NCBI GenBank assembly: GCA_020846635.1
Contig: JADLDO010000027.1
Span: forward strand, 62,001 to 126,000
Length of the DNA stretch: 64,000 nucleotides
DNA from: Caldilineaceae bacterium
Lineage (GTDB): Bacteria; Chloroflexota; Anaerolineae; Caldilineales; Caldilineaceae
Direction of reading: 5' to 3'
Shown here: positions 1 to 8,300 of the stretch, one piece after another
Layout of the letters: each line of letters begins with the position of its first letter
How positions within the stretch are numbered: position 1 is the first letter of the stretch
Program-made: the position numbers and the translations under genes
Notes under the pieces: generated by a model
Databases searched by the model: none
What the model was told of the DNA's origin: nothing
Seen by the model: only the letters and a program-made list of their open reading frames with translations

Positions 1-294
1 GCCGTCGAAACCCAACTGGCAGAGCAGCACAGCCGTCTGATAAAAATTGCGGGGAGATCGACCGTAGATCTGCGCGATGATCGGGCGCTGGCTTTCATCA
101 TAAAGAAAGTCCTTGAGCAGCGCACTCGCCCCCGCGCAGATGCCATCGACACTGGTGAATTCCGTAAAGAGCAGCATGGGGTTGCCATGCTTCTTCTGGA
201 TATGGCGAAAGGCATGGTCTGTCACCCCGTTCATGGGTGAAAGCCCGATGATAGGGCGCGGTAATGTTGCCCAAAAATTGGTTGATTGTGACAT
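1..294 (-). CDS. tRNA-dihydrouridine synthase, N-terminal part (cut by window edge)
   Basis: The first 98 codons of a gene running off the left edge. Translating from the ATG at 294 gives [20 protein letters not shown] followed by [10 protein letters not shown], which is the Dus signature (usually PMAGVTDxxFR at the FMN-binding start of the TIM barrel). It continues with [12 protein letters not shown] and a [11 protein letters not shown] segment equivalent to the family's 'QL.G..P' strand. Dus enzymes reduce uridines in tRNA D-loops using FMN and NADPH. The rest of the barrel and the catalytic Cys lie outside the window, so the DusA/B/C subtype cannot be set. The frame is open to base 1 and the next gene upstream on the other side ends 51 bp away. 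Confidence 0.8.
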   Translation of the reverse strand, partial: MSQSTNFWATLPRPIIGLSPMNGVTDHAFRHIQKKHGNPMLLFTEFTSVDGICAGASALLKDFLYDESQRPIIAQIYGRSPRNFYQTAVLLCQLGFDG

Positions 295-345
295 ATTCCG
301 ATTCATTCAAACTGTTTCTTCATTATTGGAAAGGACTCTTTCGAA

Positions 346-2505
346 TCACTCCGCCGGGAGTGCTAACCCCAATTGCGTAACCCGCACCTGCCCTGCAGGA
401 GCCCGAAAGGTCAGGCGATCTACCCCTGGCGGCAGCGCCACAGAGAGCGTCGCACCCTCCGGTGCGGCAGCCAGATGCCAACTGCTTCCATCCACACTTG
501 TCACCACGGCATCGGCCTCACTCCAGTATTCAATCATAACCTGTACGCCCCGCGCTGCATGACGCAGCAGCAAATCAGCCGGGCCATCGCCCACCGTCCG
601 GTAGCGCGAATCCTCATCCACAACGAGTGGCCCCCAATACAACGGCCCCAATTCCAAATAAGGCTGTGGATCCGCAGGCGGCGTCACCGCATAGACGGTC
701 AGACGATCATCGGCAAAGGTCGCCGGTGTATCCGCAAAGAGCGCGCCCGCCAATCCCTCCGTGTACGATCGCTCATCGCCACCCGGCATCTTATACCGGT
801 CCAGCACCACGATATGCACCCCCAGATCACTCAGCACTGTCATCCCCACCTGCACCGGGTCAACGGCGAGAATATCTGCCCCCAAGTGCCGCCAATGCTG
901 CAAGAGTGGGACGCGCTCGGTCAAAGTACGCGGGTCTTCGCGGCTGATATAGGCCACGGTCAGCGGGCGCTGATGCACCGTCTGATAGAGCAGATAGCCG
1001 GGACGGTCATAGTTCATGGGCAAATTGAGCACCGCGCCCCTTTCCGGCTGCTGCGCCAGCGTCGCATAATATCCTGGTGTGTCGGGTGGGCTCATCGGGT
1101 AGGGAGCCACCCACGATTCAGCCAGCACCAGAGCCAGTACCGCCACACTAGCTACTACTAACGCCGCCTGCGCTCGCAGCCGTCGCAGCCACCACGCCAG
1201 CCCCATCCCTGCCAGCACCGATACACACAACTGCACCACAATCGCAAAACGGCTGACGCTGCGGCTGATACGCATAAACGGCACAAGCCGGTTGACCAGC
1301 GCATAGGGCGACCACTCCTGCACTGAAGTCACCCCAACAGGAATATCCTCCCAGCGGATTGTCAACCAATGCAGCCGCGGCCCCATTGCCAACAGCACAA
1401 AGAGCAGCGCAGCCACTGCCCACAACGCTGCGCGCCGCCGCAGCGTCACCAGCGCGATCAGCGCCAACCCCAATGCGCCATAGCCCACCGCAATCGTGCG
1501 TTCGCTCACCGGCGCAACCTGGTTGCCCCACTCTGCAAAACTCTCTGGGCGAAAAAGCGTGTGCAGCCGGTTGGGAAGCAGAAAATCCATCAGTGTAGCA
1601 CTGAAGGTGTAGAGATCCGTGGCAGGACGCACCATGAAGCTGTACTGCGTCGCCTCATAGACCATCGGTATCAAGATCGGCGCAAGCAGCAGCGCAAACA
1701 ACAGCCCCGCCAGCGCAGCCGGGCCAACCATCCCCAGCCACTGCCGCCAGCGCCACTCTCGACCCAACCACAGCGACAGCCAAGCCCAGCCAATCACCAC
1801 CCCCGTAAATAAAAAGAGGTAGAGAACAAAATACCAATCGCACAGCCCCGCCAGCGTCAGGAACAACCCGGCCAGCAGCCCTGCGCGCACCCATCGCTTC
1901 CCCGCGCGCACCTGCGCCATCCCCCGCAGCAGCGCCAGCACATAAAAGGGCAGCCATTGCAGCGCCATCACCTGCATATGCCCCAACAGATGCGCCATGT
2001 GTACGGGCGCAAAGGCAAAGATCGCCCCCGCCACAAATGCCGCCAGTTCGGCCCGCCAAGTTGCCCCACTGTCCCGCTCCCCGCGCCCAATCGCCCAGCG
2101 CGCCAACAAATACATGCCATACCCGGACAGCACCCAACTCACCAGCACCACCATGTTATAGGCCGGAATCAGTCCTGCCGTGAGTTGGATCGGCAATGTG
2201 ACCAGCCCATTAAAAGGGTTGAGCGTGTGAAAATAGAGGGTAACACCCGTCGGATAATAGAGCAGGTCGGTCACATAGGGGTTTTGCACCCGCTCAATCA
2301 GCGCCACCTTAACCCACCAAAGATTCCAGTAATTTTGCCAGCCATCAAAGGCATCACCAGGAATGGCGCGCGTAAACTCGACAGCCAGGGGCCAGGTCAT
2401 CAGCAGGGTCAACAGCAGATAGCCCAACAAAACCGCGCCGTGGTTCCATCCTTGTTGGGGACGGATCCCGGCGCGGCGACTTGGAGAAAGGGACGAAGAA
2501 GCCAT
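346..2505 (-). CDS. Multi-spanning membrane protein, GT-C glycosyltransferase-like
   Basis: A protein of about 719 residues with roughly 11-12 hydrophobic segments over residues 25-470 and a soluble C-terminal domain of about 240 residues. The first extracytoplasmic loop after TM1 ([15 protein letters not shown]) followed by [15 protein letters not shown] is the layout of GT-C/PMT-like proteins that use polyprenyl-linked sugars; the acidic residue in this loop is the usual catalytic candidate. Such proteins are common and poorly characterised in Chloroflexota. Codon 1 could be GTG at 2508 directly followed by the ATG used here. It lies 15 bp downstream of folD on the same strand and may be co-transcribed, but no functional link is evident. 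The donor and acceptor are unknown. Confidence 0.65.
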   Translation of the reverse strand: MASSSLSPSRRAGIRPQQGWNHGAVLLGYLLLTLLMTWPLAVEFTRAIPGDAFDGWQNYWNLWWVKVALIERVQNPYVTDLLYYPTGVTLYFHTLNPFNGLVTLPIQLTAGLIPAYNMVVLVSWVLSGYGMYLLARWAIGRGERDSGATWRAELAAFVAGAIFAFAPVHMAHLLGHMQVMALQWLPFYVLALLRGMAQVRAGKRWVRAGLLAGLFLTLAGLCDWYFVLYLFLFTGVVIGWAWLSLWLGREWRWRQWLGMVGPAALAGLLFALLLAPILIPMVYEATQYSFMVRPATDLYTFSATLMDFLLPNRLHTLFRPESFAEWGNQVAPVSERTIAVGYGALGLALIALVTLRRRAALWAVAALLFVLLAMGPRLHWLTIRWEDIPVGVTSVQEWSPYALVNRLVPFMRISRSVSRFAIVVQLCVSVLAGMGLAWWLRRLRAQAALVVASVAVLALVLAESWVAPYPMSPPDTPGYYATLAQQPERGAVLNLPMNYDRPGYLLYQTVHQRPLTVAYISREDPRTLTERVPLLQHWRHLGADILAVDPVQVGMTVLSDLGVHIVVLDRYKMPGGDERSYTEGLAGALFADTPATFADDRLTVYAVTPPADPQPYLELGPLYWGPLVVDEDSRYRTVGDGPADLLLRHAARGVQVMIEYWSEADAVVTSVDGSSWHLAAAPEGATLSVALPPGVDRLTFRAPAGQVRVTQLGLALPAE

Positions 2506-2520
2506 CACAACGTGGATTCG

Positions 2521-3378
2521 TTATTGACCTGCTGCCAATTTTGCCGCTTGCAGCACGTTCGCCATCAGCATGGCATTCGTCATGGGGCCAGTGCCACCGG
2601 GAACAGGAGTGAGCATCGATGCCACTTCTGCCACGCTCGCCTGCTGACAATCTCCCTTTAAGCCTGCCTCGGTGTAGTTGGTGCCGAAATCAACCACAAC
2701 GGCCCCCGGTTTTATCCAGTCACCCTGCACCATCTCGGCGCGCCCCACAGCCACGCAAAGAATGTCTGCGCTGCGACAGAGCCCCGGCAAATCTACTGTG
2801 CGGCTATGCGCAATCGTCACTGTGCAGTGGCGATGCAGCAGCAACAGCGCCATCGGCTTGCCCACAATCTCCGAGCGCCCCACCACCACCGCGCGTTTCC
2901 CCTGGAAAGAGACGCCCGCTTCCTCCAGCATCCGCAGCCCACCGGCAGGAGTAGCCGGGATCATAAAGGGGGGCCGGTTCGCCAGCAGCCGCCCGGCATT
3001 GACAGGGTGTACCCCGTCCACATCTTTAACCGGATCAATCAAGTCAATCAGGACGTCCAGTTGCAGCCCCGGCGCAATTGGTTCCAGGATCATCACACCA
3101 TGCACAAGCGGGTCACTACTCAAGCGGCGCACCAACGCAGCAGCTTCTTCTTGCGTGGTTGCCTCGCCCAGCGCGTGCGCCTGGTAGGCCACGCCCACGC
3201 TCTTACAATTCTTTTCAATAGCCCGCGCATAACCCGCCGCGGCTTCATCCGCGCCGATCCGCACCACTGCCAACGTGGGCGTCACCCCATGCTGTGTAGT
3301 AAAGGCCGCGGCATCCTCTTTAATCTCCGCCTTCAATGTTTTGGAGAGGGCGTTGCCATCCAGCAGTTGCGCGCTCAT
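2521..3378 (-). CDS. folD: FolD-family methylene-THF dehydrogenase with altered cyclohydrolase site
   Basis: A 285-residue FolD, the family's usual length. The residue numbering runs parallel to E. coli FolD without gaps up to residue 122: Tyr50 and Lys56 ([10 protein letters not shown]) and Asp121 (KDVDG) are present, and the NADP site reads [14 protein letters not shown], followed by [11 protein letters not shown]. The near-invariant VQLPLP motif is replaced by ILEPIAP, so the Gln at position 98, used in the cyclohydrolase half-reaction, is Leu. Bifunctional FolD interconverts methylene-, methenyl- and formyl-THF. Here the dehydrogenase step looks intact and the cyclohydrolase step doubtful. 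It overlaps the upstream cyclodeaminase gene by 4 bp (ATGA), implying translational coupling. Confidence 0.85.
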   Translation of the reverse strand: MSAQLLDGNALSKTLKAEIKEDAAAFTTQHGVTPTLAVVRIGADEAAAGYARAIEKNCKSVGVAYQAHALGEATTQEEAAALVRRLSSDPLVHGVMILEPIAPGLQLDVLIDLIDPVKDVDGVHPVNAGRLLANRPPFMIPATPAGGLRMLEEAGVSFQGKRAVVVGRSEIVGKPMALLLLHRHCTVTIAHSRTVDLPGLCRSADILCVAVGRAEMVQGDWIKPGAVVVDFGTNYTEAGLKGDCQQASVAEVASMLTPVPGGTGPMTNAMLMANVLQAAKLAAGQ

Positions 3379-4013
3379 AGGTCAATCTCCAAGACGCGCT
3401 GGCCCGCGGCTTTGCCTGCCACCATCGCAGCCGCGGCAGCCGCCAACAGTTCGTCGCGCGCGACCGAATAGGATTCCACAAAGGAATCGTCTTTGATAAA
3501 TTTCAAATTGATATTGACATTGACAATCGCCGAGCGGATCGCCGCATCAGCCAGATAGAGCGCCACCGCTGCATCGCTGACCACGTTGCTGTTGCCTTTG
3601 GCTGCCACAGGTTCCGCCAGTTGCATCACAGCGAGGCTGCTCTCTGCGGTCACGAAAGGCACGCGAGCCGCCTCCTTCAGCGCCGCCTGCAATGCCTCGG
3701 TGCGCGCCACCTTGTCAGCGTCACTCTCCTTAGGCATAGCATAACATGCAGTCACCCCCTGGAAGGCTGCCACATCCTCATCGGCCAGTTCCAACAAGCG
3801 ACCGCGCAGCATCTCAGCCTGAACCAGGTAGCCTTTCATATCTTCCTGCACATCGGCATACTTCTTGGCCCCCAGCGTAAAATTCACCACCATGCAGAGC
3901 AGTGCCGCCGCTTGGCTGCCGGTCAACGCCGCCGCCCCTCCACCGCCAGGGGTGGATAATTTGGCGGCCAAAGCATCTAAAAAATCGGCAATTTCCATTT
4001 CGCCGGTCTTCAT
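3375..4013 (-). CDS. Formimido-THF cyclodeaminase / methenyl-THF cyclohydrolase family (FchA-like)
   Basis: A 212-residue all-helical protein of the FTCD C-terminal domain family. The Gly-rich turn [20 protein letters not shown] is the folate-binding signature, and [11 protein letters not shown] and [19 protein letters not shown] match conserved helices. The family splits ammonia from formimino-THF or acts as methenyl-THF cyclohydrolase (FchA in clostridia and methylotrophs). The ATG at 4013 was chosen because AGGAGAGG lies 7 nt upstream; the frame stays open for 72 more codons upstream without a family match. The stop overlaps the folD start by 4 bp. The pairing suggests FchA-type cyclohydrolase activity that complements the altered FolD. 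Confidence 0.82.
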   Translation of the reverse strand: MKTGEMEIADFLDALAAKLSTPGGGGAAALTGSQAAALLCMVVNFTLGAKKYADVQEDMKGYLVQAEMLRGRLLELADEDVAAFQGVTACYAMPKESDADKVARTEALQAALKEAARVPFVTAESSLAVMQLAEPVAAKGNSNVVSDAAVALYLADAAIRSAIVNVNINLKFIKDDSFVESYSVARDELLAAAAAAMVAGKAAGQRVLEIDL

Positions 4014-4174
4014 ACATTCCCCTCTCCTGGTCAATGGCGAAGCAACCTGTGGCACTGGCGATTGCTGCCAGACGTCCACTCGCCCATCATAGCATAGCCC
4101 CCACACCCTGCCCGAACCAACACCTTCGCGCGCGGCCAATCGCTCACTCCATGCTTGCATAATCCTCGCAACGC

Positions 4175-4204
4175 TTGGTTCCCACGCATCGCTTGTGCTA
4201 CACT
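4175..4204 (+). promoter_or_regulatory. Possible promoter of the lipoprotein gene
   Basis: TTGGTT at 4175-4180 and TACACT at 4199-4204 with an 18-bp spacer. The predicted start of transcription falls almost on the ATG at 4212, so the mRNA would be leaderless or nearly so. It lies in the divergent gap between fchA and the lipoprotein gene. Confidence 0.35.
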
Positions 4205-4211
4205 CACGCCT

Positions 4212-5666
4212 ATGCAGTCGCGCACCCAAACCAGCAGCCTCGTGCTGCTCATCATCGCAATCCTATTGTTGGCGAATTGTGCCTCACCTCCCCCAACGCA
4301 TTCAAGCCTGCCCCTCACGCCGCCACCGCTCACAGCGCAGGCCGTACGCGTTGGGCCACTTCTCCCTGAGCCTACATCAACGCTGACCTCCACATCAACG
4401 GTAAGCGTCACTGCTGCTTTGACTGTGACGCCAGCTTTGACTGTGATCCCTCCGCTCACCGGGACAATTGTCCTCACGCCCACACCGGCTGCCATCCTTT
4501 TGCCTACCGTCACCCCGACACGCCTACCCGGCATCGTGCTGCTGCCTACACCAACTGCCACGCCGCCTCAGTCCGCTGCATCCCTCACACCAACAGCAGC
4601 GGTTGCGACAACTGACCTGATCACACAGGCCATTGTCATCACGCAAACGGCCCCCATCACTGCCGGTGCCGTCACGACAGAGAGCGCAGGCGCATCGCCC
4701 CCGGCATCTCTCACCGCAACCCTGCCCCTCCCCCCCTCCTACCAGGCTCAGGGCACCTTTTCCTCGCAGACGGTCTTTACCGACAGCACCACTGCCGAGC
4801 AGCAAGGCAGCTTTACTATTCTCCAGACTGCCGCCACCAATGCGTATGGGGCGAATCAGCACTACACGCTGCGCACACAGCGCGCGGTTGGCGAGTTGGA
4901 GGAGATCAACGTCTATCAGATTGACAACTATGTAGCGGTCAACTACACAGGCGGCGATTGGATGCTGGTGCGTCGCGATCAAGGCTCAAACATCGTGCGC
5001 GCCATCCAACCGATCACCGACCTAGCCCTTCTCTTTCCGCGTATCATCGATCAGGCCGAGTTTGTCGGACAAGAGGAGATCGCCGGCGTTCCCAGCCTGC
5101 GTTATCGACTGGATGACCCCACCGGACAAGGGGCGCGCCTCATCCAGCCGATGCTAGCCCTCACCGGCGAAATTCGAGCCCTGACCCTCGACGTATGGAT
5201 TGCGGTACCGGGTGGATATGTCGCAGCCTACAACTTCCAAGTGCAACTGGCAGGGGCGCGTGTGCTGGATGCCAATCGCGACGAAGTACGCGCCGACCAA
5301 GCCGTGATGTGGACCTACCAGATTACACCCGATGAGGAAGCGCAGCCGATCCTCTGGCCCACCAATGCGCCCACGCCCGACGCATTCCCCATACCAGGCT
5401 TTGCACCAGGCGACTTCCCTATTCCACCCGACACCGAATTGCTGTCGCTGGTGGGCGGCGTGCCCGATCTCATCAGCAAACTCACGCCGCAGGAGATTGA
5501 TAGCTTTTATCGATCCGAATTGTTCACGCGGGGATGGACTGTAGAGGGTGAAAGTGGTCTGCTGCGCTGCAGCAAAGAGGGGACAAGCTTCCAACTGCTG
5601 ATCACGGACGAGGCCGAAACCGGCGGCAGCCATATTACAGTATTGCCAGGCGAGTTAGTGGGCTGA
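4212..5666 (+). CDS. Secreted lipoprotein with Thr/Pro-rich linker, unknown function
   Basis: A 484-residue predicted lipoprotein. Residues 8-22 are hydrophobic and end in LLLANC, a lipobox with Cys23. A low-complexity Thr/Pro/Ala stretch (about residues 28-165) forms a linker typical of surface proteins in this phylum. The folded part (about 170-400) begins YQAQGTFSSQTVF and reads like a beta-rich LppX/LprG-type hydrophobic-ligand pocket, and a second small domain near the C-terminus contains TPQEIDSFYRSELFTRGWTV. The assignment to the LprG-like fold is a guess from pattern only. The start was placed at the ATG directly before the signal peptide rather than at the ATG 57 nt upstream. It is divergent from fchA and has no obvious operon partner. 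Confidence 0.7.
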   Translation: MQSRTQTSSLVLLIIAILLLANCASPPPTHSSLPLTPPPLTAQAVRVGPLLPEPTSTLTSTSTVSVTAALTVTPALTVIPPLTGTIVLTPTPAAILLPTVTPTRLPGIVLLPTPTATPPQSAASLTPTAAVATTDLITQAIVITQTAPITAGAVTTESAGASPPASLTATLPLPPSYQAQGTFSSQTVFTDSTTAEQQGSFTILQTAATNAYGANQHYTLRTQRAVGELEEINVYQIDNYVAVNYTGGDWMLVRRDQGSNIVRAIQPITDLALLFPRIIDQAEFVGQEEIAGVPSLRYRLDDPTGQGARLIQPMLALTGEIRALTLDVWIAVPGGYVAAYNFQVQLAGARVLDANRDEVRADQAVMWTYQITPDEEAQPILWPTNAPTPDAFPIPGFAPGDFPIPPDTELLSLVGGVPDLISKLTPQEIDSFYRSELFTRGWTVEGESGLLRCSKEGTSFQLLITDEAETGGSHITVLPGELVG

Positions 5667-5713
5667 ATAGTTCATTACCGCAAAGTCTAGCGATCTGCTT
5701 GGCCCGCCCAGGG

Positions 5714-5760
5714 CTAAAGCCACAGGGCTACATAACGACGCCCCCTGAACGGGGCTTTAG
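5714..5760. repeat. Small inverted repeat (CTAAAGCC / GGCTTTAG)
   Basis: CTAAAGCC at 5714-5721 and its exact reverse complement GGCTTTAG at 5753-5760, with a 31-bp GC-rich centre. It sits in the 150-bp gap between two convergent genes, so it may act as a bidirectional terminator or be a remnant of a palindromic repeat element. There is no clear T-tract. Confidence 0.4.
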
Positions 5761-5816
5761 TCTCTGACGCTGCTGGCTGCGGTACACGAATCAGTCAGGT
5801 GAGTAGAGTAGCCGCT

Positions 5817-6647
5817 TCAATGCCCCAGTGTCTGCACGCTGTGTTCGCGGTCATGATGGATCAACTGCCACGCGCCAAAGGGCTCCAATAGGCTGCGCGC
5901 CCGATCGCGGCGCACCTGCAAGCGCGGCTCCTTCGCCTCCCACAGCCCCTTGACCTGATTGATCACCAGGAGCGAATCGCCCCGAATTTCTACCTTCGCC
6001 GTACTCGGCGCGGCCTGAGCATCCTGAAGCCGCTGCAAAATCGCCTCTAGGGCAGCGATCAATGTGTCATATTCGGCTTCATTGTTCGTCACCCGATCCC
6101 CAAAGCGCAATTGCACAATCTGCTGCGCCTGTCCGGGCCAACGCAGCGCATAGCTCCCATAGCCTTGCCCCGGATTGCCCCGGCTCCCCCCATCAAAAAT
6201 GACCACAATCGGCTGTTCGGGTGCTTGTCCTGGCAGCGCGGCCATGCCATGCGGCTCCAATGGGGCCTCAGTCCTGGGCGCTCCCTTGACAACCTTGCCA
6301 CTGACTGCCGAGCGATAGGGTTCTGATTGAGTCGGGACGGGATGATCTTCATGGGGTGGATTTGCAGGGATCAGGACAGCCCCTGCGCCGCGCGGTTTCT
6401 GGCTAGCGCGGCGGCTGCGTCGCTGTGCCAGCAATCCCAAAGCCGGAGCCACCTGCAAACGCCCGCGGTCGGTCAGCAATTCATCGCTATCCAGCAGACC
6501 AGCAGTACGCAAGCGGCGCAACAGCCGTCGCCGTTGTGCCGGTGATAACTGTTGAATCGCCTCCGCCAACGCATTGAGCGTCGCTTCCGCGCCCTCCAGG
6601 TTGGCGTCTTCCGCAAGAGGCTTGTTAGGCCCAGCACCCGTACTCAT
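5817..6647 (-). CDS. RNase H-like fold protein with N-terminal helical extension
   Basis: 276 residues. Residues 20-75 form a charged helical segment (LSPAQRRRLLRRLRTAGLL), and 75-140 are a Pro-rich linker. From about 145 the archaeal-type RNase HI core is clear: VVIFDGGSRGNPG carries the first Asp, TNNEAEYDTLIAALE the Glu, and KVEIRGDSLLVINQV the second Asp. The usual C-terminal strand-helix with the fourth acidic residue (NxxADxLAN) is replaced by REHSVQTLGH and stop, so the last metal ligand seems missing or frameshifted away. If active it would cleave RNA of RNA:DNA hybrids. A complete RNase HI is also encoded at 24329-24835 and RNase HII at 19912-20586. It starts 6 bp after the stop of the upstream MBL gene, suggesting an operon. 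Confidence 0.75.
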   Translation of the reverse strand: MSTGAGPNKPLAEDANLEGAEATLNALAEAIQQLSPAQRRRLLRRLRTAGLLDSDELLTDRGRLQVAPALGLLAQRRSRRASQKPRGAGAVLIPANPPHEDHPVPTQSEPYRSAVSGKVVKGAPRTEAPLEPHGMAALPGQAPEQPIVVIFDGGSRGNPGQGYGSYALRWPGQAQQIVQLRFGDRVTNNEAEYDTLIAALEAILQRLQDAQAAPSTAKVEIRGDSLLVINQVKGLWEAKEPRLQVRRDRARSLLEPFGAWQLIHHDREHSVQTLGH

Positions 6648-6653
6648 AGGCGG

Positions 6654-7532
6654 CTAATTGACTGCCTCACGCAGTGCTTGCCGCTCTTGGCGACGGCGCA
6701 AGCGCGCTTTTTCCCAAAGATGCAGCAAATTGGAATTATGGAATTGTTGCACCAATCCCCCCAGAGGAATCCGGCTGCGTCCAAACTGCTCAACGTCATT
6801 TTGCAGCAGATCATGCTTGGTGCCGCCATTGTCCATCAGCGTTTCCACAGTTGTCTGGATATCATTGAGATACTTAATGCTGGAGTTGATGCTGCTGGTC
6901 ACTTCGCCGCGCAACAAAATTTCGCCATGCCCCTGCACAATGCTTTCCAGGTTGTAATCATGCAGATTAGCAAGCGAGCGTCGATATTGCTCAATGTCGC
7001 TCAATGGGCTTGAAATAATCGGCACTGGCATCATCAAGTCCGACGCAAAAAGCACCTTGTCCTCACGCACATGCACCGCGCACACATCCGGGCTAGGGCC
7101 TGGCGTGTTAATAATATGCACCGTCTTGCCCCCCAGCCGGATCACCATGCCTTCATTAAAGACCAGCTTGGGCAGGCGAATATGTACCGGGCGCAGCTCC
7201 GGCGTATGCTCTTTTGCTTCCTCTAAAGAGGTAAAGGCATACTTCTCCAACAACTCGCGACAATACTCATGTGCCACCAATTCCGCATCCGGCAGCAAAT
7301 AGGAGCCATAGACATGGTCAGCGTGGGCAACCGTGTTGATCACATATTTGATGCCCTGGGGGCAGACGCGGTTGGCAAAGTCGATGATCTGCTTGGTCTC
7401 CGAAGGAAACGGCAGGGTATCAATCAGGATTCCGCCTTCCTCCGTCACCACCAACCCGGCATTCACCTCCAAATAAAGTTCGCTTGTAAAGACCCAAGTG
7501 TCATCAGCCACGCGCGTGCGAATGATTGCCAC
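6654..7532 (-). CDS. Metallo-beta-lactamase-fold protein with incomplete metal site
   Basis: About 292 residues with the MBL-fold order of motifs: [50 protein letters not shown] and VQGHGEI. The canonical HxHxDH reads VAHADH, so the first His is Val, and the TPGH His is Pro. The second His, Asp and His of the motif, the bridging Asp and the last His remain. The protein could bind one metal at most in the usual way, so a glyoxalase-II-like hydrolase role is uncertain. The GTG at 7532 is preferred over the TTG at 7538 because the ribosome site GGGGAG ends 6 nt before the GTG but only abuts the TTG. It is followed closely by the RNase H-like gene. Confidence 0.72.
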   Translation of the reverse strand: MAIIRTRVADDTWVFTSELYLEVNAGLVVTEEGGILIDTLPFPSETKQIIDFANRVCPQGIKYVINTVAHADHVYGSYLLPDAELVAHEYCRELLEKYAFTSLEEAKEHTPELRPVHIRLPKLVFNEGMVIRLGGKTVHIINTPGPSPDVCAVHVREDKVLFASDLMMPVPIISSPLSDIEQYRRSLANLHDYNLESIVQGHGEILLRGEVTSSINSSIKYLNDIQTTVETLMDNGGTKHDLLQNDVEQFGRSRIPLGGLVQQFHNSNLLHLWEKARLRRRQERQALREAVN

Positions 7533-7681
7533 AATCAACTCCCCTGTTCAATCCTAGACTCTTTTAACTACCACTCCTGTTGCTGCCCGTTATGACAAGC
7601 TCTCACAAGTGTACCACAGCGTGTCGGCTTGGGTCAAGCAACTAAACATAATCCGATATACGCCTCACAGAATGTTTCTTA

Positions 7682-7715
7682 CACAAAAAGAACCGCCCGG
7701 CCTAAGGCCGGGCGG
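7682..7715 (-). terminator. Rho-independent terminator of the 6S-like RNA
   Basis: On the minus strand CCGCCCGGCC and GGCCGGGCGG (arms 7706-7715 and 7693-7702) form a perfect 10-bp stem with a 3-nt loop, followed by TTCTTTTTGTG. It lies 5 nt beyond the closing stem of the RNA at 7720-7902. Confidence 0.85.
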
Positions 7716-7719
7716 AGAT

Positions 7720-7902
7720 GACTCCGCAGAATCGTGTGGATGGCGGGTGTCGAACCTGCAAAAGCAGGCGGGTGCCGTCTGGACGCTTCCGTCTTACCGC
7801 AGGTAAACCTTTGGCTAGCACATCCACGCCACGTTGTCCGGCTCCCTAAGAGAAACTGTTGGTTCGCCCCATATCCCATCCAAACACGGAAGCCGCAGAG
7901 TC
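7720..7902 (-). ncRNA. ssrS: Structured RNA, probable 6S RNA (ssrS)
   Basis: A 183-nt region bracketed by a TTGCCA-17-TATAGT promoter and a strong terminator, with no coding frame that looks real. The ends pair into a long rod. GACTCTGCGG at the 5' end pairs with the 3'-terminal CTGCGGAGTC (two wobbles), then CGTGT/ACACG, GGATGG/CCATCC, GGG/CCC and CGAACC/GGTTCG follow. Inside is an open bubble: about 28 unpaired nt on the 5' side and a CCTGC-TTTT-GCAGG hairpin on the 3' side. Beyond it lies an apical arm (GTGGCGT/ACGGCAC, then GGATGT/GCGTCC) capped by TTTACC-TGC-GGTAAG. Closing stem, central bubble with 3'-side hairpin, apical arm and a length near 184 nt are the architecture of 6S RNA, which mimics an open promoter and sequesters RNA polymerase. 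Identity rests on fold, not on a recognised consensus. Confidence 0.6.
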
Positions 7903-7908
7903 AGCTAT

Positions 7909-7937
7909 ACTATACCATGCCGGCCTTTTTTTGGCAA
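7909..7937 (-). promoter_or_regulatory. Promoter of the 6S-like RNA
   Basis: Minus strand TTGCCA (7932-7937), 17-bp spacer, TATAGT (7909-7914). The expected start of transcription is at about 7902, exactly where the terminal stem of the RNA begins. Confidence 0.75.
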
Positions 7938-8300
7938 AGACTCTTAACTGGCTCTTTTATAGAAATTTGACTACGCGAGAAAGCCAGCCGCACGCTGTTT
8001 AGTGGACAGCAGAACCACCTTTACAGCGCGCACAGAGCTTCATCTGTATCTCTGGTAGGGTGTAGCAGCAACCAACTAAGTTCATACATGCAGTTTCCTA
8101 AAGGCTCTGCTTTACTCGATTAAATCTTCAGGATAGATATACTTGCAACGGCCGATTTCGTATTTCCATCGCACACGAAGCGTAGTCAATATGTATCCAA
8201 GATGTATCTATTGCGAAATCCACTCGCTACAAAATATATATGTCAACCCTCGTCGAAACTTCTGAGCTTATGCGAGGGTTCTTACCACAAAATGCACCCG
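7938..8300. other. Intergenic region with a degenerate palindrome
   Basis: About 360 bp without a believable gene, of lower GC content than its surroundings. The only structure seen is AACCCTCG (8245-8252) facing CGAGGGTT (8273-8280), with a 20-nt loop containing CTTCTGAGCTT. This resembles a decayed copy of the palindrome found intact at 18518-18547. It lies just beyond the 3' end of the HEAT-repeat gene (minus strand) and could terminate it. Confidence 0.4.

Noticed and set aside
7725..7830. tRNA- or tmRNA-like 3' end on the minus strand (GGTTCGACACC followed by CATCCAC, with GTGGATG 93 nt upstream)
   Set aside because: The D-arm and anticodon arm cannot be folded canonically, A14 is missing, the T-stem has a mismatch and CCA is not encoded. 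The same bases fit a longer rod-shaped 6S-like fold that matches the promoter and terminator. The GGTCAGG...AGCAGCC core of SRP RNA is also absent.
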